From contig NC_084759.1 of the NCBI RefSeq assembly GCF_028858725.1, positions 89,271,389-89,335,388 on the forward strand: a stretch of 64,000 bases of DNA, given 5' to 3'. How positions within the stretch are numbered: position 1 is the stretch's first letter; each line of letters opens with the position of its first letter. The DNA comes from Colius striatus. Lineage: Eukaryota; Chordata; Aves; Coliiformes; Coliidae. The notes beneath the pieces are model-generated. The model worked only from the letters and a program-made list of their open reading frames with translations. It was not told the DNA's origin and made no database searches. The position numbers were made by a program, and so were the translations under genes. Positions 35,901-42,340 of the stretch are shown here, in pieces.

Positions 35901-37917
35901 TAAACTTAAGCAATGTGAAATGTGTTTAACCTAAAAGAAAGCACACACACCTCTTCAGGATAGCACAAAACTCTGAAAGATTGAGAACTTCTGGCCTGGT
36001 GTTGTTTTCCTTGGAGGGCTAGACCTTAGCACATACTAAATAAGCCAAGAACAGACTTTTCCACAGCAGGTGAAATAGATGAAGCCGGGACTTCAATAAA
36101 GTTTCGTATTTGCAGTGCAATTCTGTCAGTCTTTTCAAAACAGGCCTTCTACAATTTCAAATTAGAGATCCTAAATACTATGTACACAGGAAATGGTTTT
36201 ACTTTTTTGTAAAGAAAAATATTTTAAGAGCATATTGTAGTTCTATGGACATGCACACAAGTTACAGTCCACATTGGTTAAATACATTTAAGGTGAAACA
36301 GAAGTACAGCAAGGATGCTGGGGCATTCTGCTGAGAAAAAGAAGTTAAACTACTACCTAGAATTATAAAGCAAGACTGCAGATGTAAAAGTTTTATTAAG
36401 AATTTCAGCAGCTTATTTTGAGTCTTACTAGAAGTATGGGTAGAAAGTCATAGAATGTAAGAAATAAACATGTAGCTTTTCATTATTTCCCCCTGTGATC
36501 ACTTCAGTGTTCCTAAGTACTGAAAGGTAAGTAGCAAGATCCTCAATGCTAAAAAGTTGTTACTGAATGTTCTTTCTCTACCAAGAGCAAGCTGTTTAGC
36601 TTCTTTAAATGTAGAGGAACATAACAACAGTCATGGACAGTTTAAGATGAATTCTGCCTCTGAACATTATTAAAATCAAAACTCACACCACACATTAAAA
36701 TAATGCTGGAGCATTTCCTACTGATTAAAAAGCACTTCCTTGTAGGATAATACTATGTATACCTTTCATGGAATCGTTTTGGTTGGAAAATACCTTTAAG
36801 ATCCTTGAGTCCAACCACTAACCAAATGTGGCCAAGCCCACCACTAAACCATGTCCCTCAGCACCTCATCTATGCATTTTTTAAATATCTCCAGGGATGA
36901 TGACTCCATCACCATCGTGGGCAGCCTATGCCAGTGTCTAACAACCTTCTCAGTGAAAAAGTTCTTCCTAATCTCCAATCTAAACCTCTCTGGGTGCAGC
37001 TTGAAACTATTTTCACTTCTACAACTCAGGAGATAAGAGAGTGAATCCCACCTCGCTACAACCTTCTTTCGTAATTGTAGAGATTGATGATGTCTCCTCT
37101 CAGCCTTCTGTTTCCCGGGCTGAACAATCCCAGCTCCCCTAAGACTTGTTCTCCAGGCCCTTCATCAGCTTCATTGCCTGTCTCTGGACATGCTACAGTA
37201 CCTCAACGTCTTTCTTGTAGTGAGGGGCCCACAACTGAACACACGCACATGAAACTGCGCTAGTGCAAAAAGGCGTTACACCATGAGGCTGTACCGATAT
37301 ACTGTACATTAAAAAGCACGGAGACGACAGAGGCTGGCGAAACCGCTTCTCATTTCCTCAGGGAGCCCTAGAGGTTCAGTCCTACAGTCTCCAGGACTTT
37401 CGGCCGAACAGAGCCGGCATCCACAGCCGCCGCTGCCCGTGCTGCCGTCAGGGCATTGCCCGTAATTCCATTTTTAGGCAGCTTTCACCGAAGGACTTGC
37501 TTCTCCCTCCCCTCCCGCCTCGAAGGCGGTGCGGTAGTTAAGCCGCGGAACGCCATGGCGGAGGCCGGGAGGTGGGCCTGGGGAGGCGAGGACCAGGGAG
37601 GCCAGGGCCGCCGCTGTCAGCTGCCGCCTCAGCTCACCCGGGGACGGCACAACGCCGCTGCGCCGCTCTGCCACGGGCCGCGGGGGATGGACGGGGGAGG
37701 GGCAGAGCCCAGGCCATCCCTCCCCCGCCCCCATGCGCCGGCAACGGCAGGGGGACCAGGCTGCCCCCCCCTTGCCTCCGAGAGGAAAGGCGGCCGCTAG
37801 GCCTTCCCCTCCTCCCCCTTCCCGTAAGGGGACGGGACGGGACGAGTTGCTGCGGACGAGCCTGAGCCCACGGGGCGCCCACTGACCTGAGGCGGTGCGG
37901 GGCCTCCGCGCCGCCAT
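23837..37917 (-). CDS. FUNDC1: FUNDC1, FUN14 domain-containing mitophagy receptor (5 coding exons, 156 aa)
   Basis: The product is an outer-mitochondrial-membrane protein that recruits LC3/GABARAP to damaged or hypoxic mitochondria. The joined CDS is 37917-37887, 35197-35041, 33124-33049, 25645-25517, 23914-23837. Intron phases are 1, 2, 0, 0 and all four introns are GT-AG. It encodes 156 residues; the human protein has 155. The acidic N-terminal segment holds S14, S18 and the LC3-interacting motif Y19-E-V-L22. By alignment with the human protein these match the reported CK2 site (S13), ULK1 site (S17) and Src site (Y18). The FUN14 core follows, with hydrophobic stretches around residues 50-70 (through GGVTGWCAGF), 75-95 ([14 protein letters not shown]) and 143-156 ([12 protein letters not shown]). 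K120 matches human K119, reported as a MARCH5 ubiquitination site. The FUNDC2 paralogue is excluded because it lacks the YEVL motif. Exon 1 ([10 protein letters not shown]) is more basic than in mammals. Splice sites come from the sequence; functions are taken from the family. Confidence 0.97.
23915..25516 (-). other. FUNDC1: FUNDC1 intron 4
   Basis: A 1.6-kb phase-0 intron, AT-rich, without recognisable repeats or other genes. Confidence 0.93.
25517..25645 (-). CDS. FUNDC1: FUNDC1 coding exon 4 (loop region)
   Basis: This 129-nt, phase 0-0 exon encodes [20 protein letters not shown] and then [23 protein letters not shown]. The acceptor is TCCCTAG|ATTGC and the donor is the consensus GAG|GTAAGT. 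It gives the lysine-rich amphipathic stretch between the membrane helices. K120 corresponds to human K119, the reported MARCH5 target. Changes from human are conservative (I to V, R to K, I to L, N to T). Confidence 0.97.
26749..27470 (-). mobile_element. CR1 LINE, 0.72 kb, in FUNDC1 intron 3
   Basis: Same orientation as FUNDC1. The 3' end is at 26749 (CAGAATCACAGAATCTTAAG, GGTTGGAAGGAACTTTGC). Translation of 27471-27190 gives [20 protein letters not shown] and [20 protein letters not shown], then a second frame with [15 protein letters not shown]: the post-RT ORF2 C-terminus split by frame breaks. It is the best-preserved CR1 protein remnant in the window. Confidence 0.95.
29380..29450 (-). 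mobile_element. Short CR1 3' end in FUNDC1 intron 3
   Basis: About 70 bp: AGAATCACAGAGTCATAGAA then GGGGTTGGAAGAGACCTCTA and ATCATCTAGTCCAATCG. Heavily 5'-truncated. Confidence 0.9.
33049..33124 (-). CDS. FUNDC1: FUNDC1 coding exon 3 (membrane segments)
   Basis: This 76-nt exon completes W63 and encodes [20 protein letters not shown] and FLLLQ, the end of membrane helix 1 and most of helix 2. The acceptor is CTCCTAAG|GTGT and the donor is CAA|GTATGT. A (TTTTG)4 microsatellite forms most of the acceptor's pyrimidine-rich tract. The residues are unchanged from the mammalian protein. Confidence 0.97.
33133..33155 (-). repeat. (TTTTG)4 microsatellite in the exon 3 splice acceptor
   Basis: The plus strand shows AAC followed by four AAAAC units at 33136-33155. 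On the minus strand this is (TTTTG)4, and it begins 9 nt upstream of exon 3. It forms most of the pyrimidine-rich tract before CTCCTAAG|GTGT. Confidence 0.9.
33630..33800 (-). mobile_element. Degenerate CR1 fragment in FUNDC1 intron 2
   Basis: GTTTGGGCAGGAAGGGATCT, CCGGAGGCCATTTAGTTCAG and CTAAATCAGGTTGCGCACGG follow the order of a diverged CR1 3' end in minus orientation. Confidence 0.65.
33938..33954. repeat. (AT)n run
   Basis: Short TATATATA microsatellite within FUNDC1 intron 2. Confidence 0.85.
34101..34198 (-). mobile_element. CR1 3' end in FUNDC1 intron 2
   Basis: Clean terminus: two CATAGAAT octamer units, then GGCTGGAAGGGACCTTTAGA and GCAGGTCCACCTAGATCA. Only about 100 bp long. It directly follows an A-run at 34089-34102 on the plus strand. 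Confidence 0.95.
35041..35197 (-). CDS. FUNDC1: FUNDC1 coding exon 2 (LIR motif and start of FUN14 domain)
   Basis: This 157-nt exon encodes [19 protein letters not shown] followed by HHWWNRVFG and [16 protein letters not shown]. It begins after a long pyrimidine tract ending TTTTTTAAG and ends at CTG|GTGAGG, leaving two bases of W63. It carries the whole LC3-interacting region with its flanking acidic residues, plus the cytosolic aromatic WW segment before the first membrane helix. It is near-identical to the mammalian exon, which makes this the most diagnostic part of the gene. Confidence 0.97.
35198..37886 (-). other. FUNDC1: FUNDC1 intron 1
   Basis: A 2.7-kb phase-1 intron. Its first 490 bp are CpG island, followed by a 0.5-kb CR1 copy (36766-37245) and then AT-rich sequence. 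It ends in an almost pure T tract (opposite strand A-rich at 35201-35230). No other exon is recognised. Confidence 0.93.
36766..37245 (-). mobile_element. CR1 LINE, 0.48 kb, in FUNDC1 intron 1
   Basis: Minus-oriented CR1 of the GGTTGGAAAATACC subfamily: TTTAAGATCCTTGAGTCCAA, CCACTAAACCATGTCCCTCA, GTTCTTCCTAATCTCCAATC, then ORF2 text (CTCCTCTCAGCCTTCTG, GACTTGTTCTCCAGGCC, TCTTTCTTGTAGTGAGGGGC). It ends about 150 bp before the CpG island. Confidence 0.92.
37887..37917 (-). CDS. FUNDC1: FUNDC1 coding exon 1 (start codon)
   Basis: This 31-nt coding part of exon 1 encodes [10 protein letters not shown] plus the first base of E11. The ATG (37917-37915) has a strong context, AAGATGG, with A at -3 and G at +4. 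The donor is TCAG|GTCAGT at 37886. Ending on one base (phase 1) is exactly what exon 2 needs. The frame stays open upstream, so the start was chosen by family length and Kozak context, not by an upstream stop. The residues do not match the mammalian ATRNPPPQ segment, which is the least conserved part of the protein. Confidence 0.9.
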
Positions 37918-37923
37918 CTTGGC
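37909..37923 (-). promoter_or_regulatory. FUNDC1: YY1-type motif over the FUNDC1 start codon
   Basis: The minus strand reads GCCAAGATGGCGGCG, a match to the YY1 consensus (AAGATGGCGGC), with its ATG being the FUNDC1 start codon. YY1 elements of this form are often just downstream of the start site and double as the Kozak context. A weaker GCCATTTG-type site occurs near 38187. Confidence 0.6.
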
Positions 37924-38039
37924 TGGTGCTGACAGAGGAGCCGGGCCCGGGGCCGCCGAGCTCCGCCTCCTGAGGGGCTCTCCGAGCTCCCCGCAGCCCG
38001 GCCGCTGCACCGCCCCCTCTGCGGCCGCGGGCCGGCAGC

Positions 38040-38049
38040 GCGCATGCGC
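38040..38049. promoter_or_regulatory. Perfect NRF1 site GCGCATGCGC
   Basis: Perfect 10-bp palindrome GCGCATGCGC, the NRF1 consensus, 123 bp upstream of the FUNDC1 ATG. NRF1 controls many nuclear genes for mitochondrial proteins and has been reported to drive FUNDC1 in mammals. A half site, CATGCGCC, lies at 37732-37739 in intron 1. Confidence 0.75.
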
Positions 38050-38060
38050 CCCCCGCCAGC

Positions 38061-38074
38061 CGCCCCGCCCCCGC
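38061..38074. promoter_or_regulatory. Sp1-type GC box
   Basis: CGCCCCGCCCCCGC, a GC-box match immediately upstream of the NRF1 palindrome with respect to FUNDC1. Further GC-rich boxes (GGGCGGGGGGCGG) lie near 38195-38207. In a CpG island such matches are common, so the call rests on position. Confidence 0.5.
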
Positions 38075-38148
38075 GCTTGGGGACTCTCCCCGAGGCCGTG
38101 GGTGACGGCACGGGCACCCGGGCAGGGGGTGTCCCCCGTCACCGCCGA

Positions 38149-38169
38149 GGGTTGTGGGGGCTGTAGTTC
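38149..38169 (-). promoter_or_regulatory. ZNF143/STAF-like element
   Basis: The minus strand reads GAACTACAGCCCCCACAACC. It contains the ACTACA and CCCA halves of the ZNF143 (STAF/THAP11-associated) motif in the right order and spacing. The element is about 230-250 bp upstream of the ATG in the CpG island, where ZNF143 sites typically occur. The 3' half departs from consensus (ACAACC in place of a sequence ending ATGC), so strength is uncertain. Confidence 0.5.
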
Positions 38170-38244
38170 GCCGCGGGGACGGGCGGCCATTTGGGCGGGG
38201 GGCGGCCTGCAGCCCTCCCTGACCGAAGGCTTCGGCGGCTGACA

Positions 38245-38272
38245 GGTCAGCGCCTCAGCGGTCAGCGCCTCA
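38245..38272. repeat. 13-bp direct repeat in the CpG island
   Basis: GGTCAGCGCCTCA occurs twice, at 38245-38257 and 38260-38272, with a 15-bp period. It sits at the upstream edge of the CpG island. No function is assigned. Confidence 0.7.
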
Positions 38273-38345
38273 AGCGAGACGGGAGTCTCATTCCCGCCGC
38301 CCTGGAGGGCTCGCCCGCTCGCTGAGCCACTGTGGTGCCAACCCG

Positions 38346-41300
38346 CAGGGCTGGCAGCTAGGAATTGTTTCCCTCCGCAGTGGGAGACATTCGCTGATGG
38401 CATGTGTTTGGACCTCAAAAAGAATCTCAGAATAACTCTTGTTGTGGATGAGAAGTCAAGGGTTGTCAGTAGCTGTGGCTGGACAATGGGCTGCACGCCG
38501 CAGGGACGGTTGGAAACATGTGCCTCGTTGCCATGGGCATTAAGTGTCCCATAAAAATTAATAACCAGAAAAGAAAACAAAACGCATGGCCCCTCAAAGA
38601 ACAAAGGTTAAAGTCATCGTGAGCCGTGAAATGTGAAAAATACCTAAATTTGGAGTCACCTGGCCCGAGTTTACTCCCTCCTTCCATGTGAGAGCGGGTG
38701 CCCTGGGTGGTGTTTTTAGTGGGCTAAAAACCACGCAATTGTGGTTTGCTGCTTTTATTTAGTTTTTTTTTTATTGTGTGCTGCTCCATACAACCTTTAT
38801 AGCCGTTACACAGAGGTGGCTGACACTGTAAGCACAGCTTAAGGAACGCTGTGGCAATGCAAACATCAAGAAAGCTTATTATAAATAATAAAAGAAAATT
38901 GGGATATTCTAAAATGTTTACAGTCTCCCATTTGGACTGTCATGCTGCCAGTACACAAGACAGGCAATTAGGATGAAAAAAAACACCACTTTTTCCCATG
39001 TCATAAAGCTATTTTTATAAAGTGAGATGTATCTTGGAATGAAGAATTTAAGATTCTGATTAACCCCTTAATTACACCAGCCTTAGCAGACATGCAAAAA
39101 AATAGGAAAAACATGAAGGTGTTTCTTAAATCCATTCTGAGATTGAAGTTAACATATAAAATTTGAAGTTAGTGTATAGAACAGTGGTTTTCTTATGAAC
39201 TTGTTACAAAAGTTTGCCATAAATCTGTTTCTGTATGGAAGATATAGTTGTCTCTTACAATTTGTTTTGACAAACACAAACACATCTTTGGACTTTCCAT
39301 GTTGAAGCATATTTTGGGGGATGGGGGAGGGGTTATTTGTTTCTCAATAACAAAAAGCTTGGTGACTTTTATTGCTAAAGAAATCACAATCTTTTTTGGG
39401 AACACTAACGGTTTGTAAAAAAGAGTTTGAGGTGTGTTATGCAGCCATACAATTAACAGGGGAAAGAAGCATGCTAACAAAACAAAACAAACAAAAAGCT
39501 TTCCTGGCTTCCTTGTCAATGCCAAGATTAGGCATGAGACAACCCAGCTAACTCATCCACTCTAGAAAAGGTTGACACTATCTAGATATTTCCTGATTCA
39601 TCTCTCAGTTTATACCTGAGTGTATGACTGCACAATATTGGTTGCTGTAGCAGATGATCTCCTGGCCAGGAGAGCAGAAAGGATGCTTTGCCTAACACAG
39701 ACAGACCTGTTGGCCATTTTCAGTTTCAAAACTGTTGATGCAGTTGCAAACCCTACACTGGTTTGTATGGCTGGCTTTCACCTCTATTTCTGTCTCTCGG
39801 GGAGGTCCCAGAAGACATTTTTTTTACTGCTGTTTACTCTTCTGACTGAGTGCATCCTTGTGGAGCTCCTGCAACCTTTCCACTTCTCTTGTTCATTGTG
39901 TAGGCAAAGCTGTAGAGATAGAATAGAAAGAAAGGATTTTCAGAGTGATTACTATAGCCAGTCTTAAACCGTCTTTTGTGTCTCAGTCTGTGCTTGAAAT
40001 TTCTTGTCCCATGCTTGACAGAGACATTCCACGTGCATTTTTTTTTGGCAAGCTCATCCCTGCACTTGTTTTGGATCCCACCTAGGTGTACCACACAAAC
40101 ACACCAGGTGGCCCTGCCTGCCTTTGCACGCTGTCACAGCAGTATGACAAACTAAACGGAAGAAGTTTGGGAAAGAGCCAGAGAAAGACCTTTTGGCAGC
40201 TTGAGGGACTCTGGTATCGCTCTTCTCGGATCAGGATGCACCCACTTCCTAACACATGACAGTTCCCAATGACGTACCAATTGTGTACAATGCAGTAAAT
40301 CTCTGGCAACTACAGCTATGGTGTTTAGCTCAGCCAGGTCCTCAGCTGCTCCTGGGGGGCTGCTGAGCATGCCTAATGGCTGCACAGGGTTGTGAGATAC
40401 TTCCTGTGGTACTGGCTTGAGGCCAGCACTGAAAATGCAATCAGGATTGCTCTTGTGTCCTGCAGACTTTACAACCTGTGCAGAGACAGCAAATCTGGAT
40501 CTCCAGTGATCCAGAATATCTTTGAGAGCTTTTGACCAGCCCCATCGTGATGTATAAAATCCCCCAGACACATTCAAATGAAGGCACATAGGTGCCTTTT
40601 TCAGGCTATCCACAGGGACAAATTTTTAAAGGAAGGGTTTACGGTTTAAATTCAGGCCAAGTAAAGGCTCTTTAGAAACAAAAAGTTTCCCTGTGGTGTC
40701 AGAAGGACTGTATGGAAAAATTGAAGTCTTTGCTCTGTAAGCCCAGGCCTACAAGATTAGACTGTGCATCCACCATCTGATCACGTACCTGTGACAAGCA
40801 AGTTCACTACCATGGCTTGCAAGAGAACGTACATGGTATACTTACCTTGCAAATACTGAAAAAAATCCCACAATAAGGAGTCCTAAAATCCAAAAAGCAG
40901 AGAGCCTTCAAACATCTGCATTACACCAATCCTAAGAGCTCCTTTGTGCTGCTGACCAAGCTGGGGACACACTCACTTGGAATTTTTAACCATTTTGCAT
41001 GCTGAACTATAAAAACTGAAAGCAACACACACTGCAGGCCATCTTCACTTTATATTCTCAACAGATTTAACCTAGCAAATGCACAGTTTGAATAACTTGG
41101 CAAGAAACATATTGGAAGGAGTGGATGATTCCTCTTCAAAAACCGGACTGGATGTGCACCTGTTAAAAGTTCAGTAGGCTGGCAAATGGGAGAGAAATGT
41201 TTTCTCAGAAATGGGAAGGGATTTGGGTTTTCAGTTCATCTAGATCCTGGGCAAAGGATGTTGTGGGAAGGCAGAAGACTCTTAACTTTTGGAGGTTACG

Positions 41301-42140
41301 ACCCTTCTGCAAAAGCCACCAGGTTGGTTTTGAAGCAGGAGTAAGAGCTTGTGCCAGGAGTTATCCCAGCTCTTTCTTGCCTTCCTGTCAGAGGGGCCAT
41401 AATCTGAACTGTGATGCACTGGGAAGATGTTAACATGAAGATCCTCCTCCCTGTAGTTACTGTGCTAAGAAACATTTATCCTGCTGTCGTGTGCCATCTC
41501 CCTAAGAGACTTTTGATGGCTTGCTTGTATTGGTTGTTTTCAACCTTCCTTTGTTGCTTTTCTTTGTAAAAAGTTATTTAGTGATGAGACTCATTTTTTC
41601 TCTTTTGTGATCATCAAGTCCAACTGTAAATCTTAATTTGTTTATCCTAATGAAGCTTCAACTAGAAATTCCCACCACAATCCATGTATGAGGAGAGGAT
41701 GAAAGGGCGGAGAAAGGGTTGTCTATTGTCTAGATTAACTAACAAGTGCTTGAATTGTACCTTGCTAGAGGATTAAACTCATAGGTACAAAACCTTTAAG
41801 TTTAGTGGGCCGTGAGAGGTTTTTAGGCAGCTGAGAACCAAAGACATCACTCAGGCAAGATGCACTGGATCCATAGAACCTGTATTTTACATCTTAAACA
41901 AAACTGTTGCTTCATATCAGGTCAGGCAGTGGCAGGATGCATTCACATGATCCTAGCCTGGAAAAGTAAGGAAATAAAAAGTTATGGGGGGAGATTGGTC
42001 TTTCCTCTTTGTTTTATTTCCAACATAGTTAATAACGCAAGCTGGTTACCTATTAATCTTTTGATCTCGCTTCTGGTCTGTTAATAGACTTGGAATGCAG
42101 TACGGAGCTTTGACCATGACCTCATGCTATTGTATAAGTT
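38346..42140. other. Upstream flank of FUNDC1, no gene recognised
   Basis: AT-rich, no CR1. A G-run patch (GGGGGATGGGGGAGGGG) lies at 39315-39331. A 153-codon minus frame (40613-40152) has no recognisable domain. A T10 run lies at 38762-38772. No splice-supported exon was found. Confidence 0.5.
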
Positions 42141-42149
42141 CCACTGGCG

Positions 42150-42340
42150 TGTCTGGATGGTCTCTATGCTGCGCAAGTGGTAAATGCCACGATCGTGGCG
42201 AGAGGGGAGATGGGTTTTGCAGCAGAGCGCGCGCCTAGCGAAGCTGAGGTCATTATCGCTTTAGGATCTCTCTGGGAGATAGCTAATACTTAAGCAGTGG
42301 GAGCAGACTGCAGGAGGGGATGACTGCTGTGACTCATGAA
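42150..42340. promoter_or_regulatory. Isolated CpG cluster with 14-bp palindrome and AP-1 consensus
   Basis: GCCACGATCGTGGC (42186-42199) is a perfect palindrome. It is followed by CGCGCGC and further CpGs up to 42260, in a region otherwise almost free of CpG, and by an AP-1 consensus TGACTCA at 42330-42336. It could be a distal regulatory element or a small non-coding promoter; no transcript can be predicted. Confidence 0.35.

Larger units (their letters stand above)
37395..38345. promoter_or_regulatory. FUNDC1: CpG island promoter of FUNDC1
   Basis: The only dense CpG block in the window. It is about 950 bp, very GC-rich, and sharply bounded by AT-rich DNA on both sides. It covers the 5' part of intron 1, exon 1 and about 430 bp upstream of the ATG. 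There is no TATA box. It contains GC boxes, a perfect NRF1 palindrome, a ZNF143-like element and YY1-type motifs, the usual make-up of a housekeeping, nuclear-encoded mitochondrial gene promoter. The exact transcription start cannot be read from sequence; it should lie within roughly 150 bp upstream of 37917. Confidence 0.9.

Noticed and set aside
37474..38604. A single 376-residue protein spanning the CpG island on the minus strand
   Set aside because: Open frame is due to GC-rich sequence. It runs through the FUNDC1 exon 1 donor into intron 1, and only its [10 protein letters not shown] part is coding.
39315..39331. G-quadruplex
   Set aside because: Only three G-runs (5, 5, 4); the fourth run needed for a standard quadruplex is missing.
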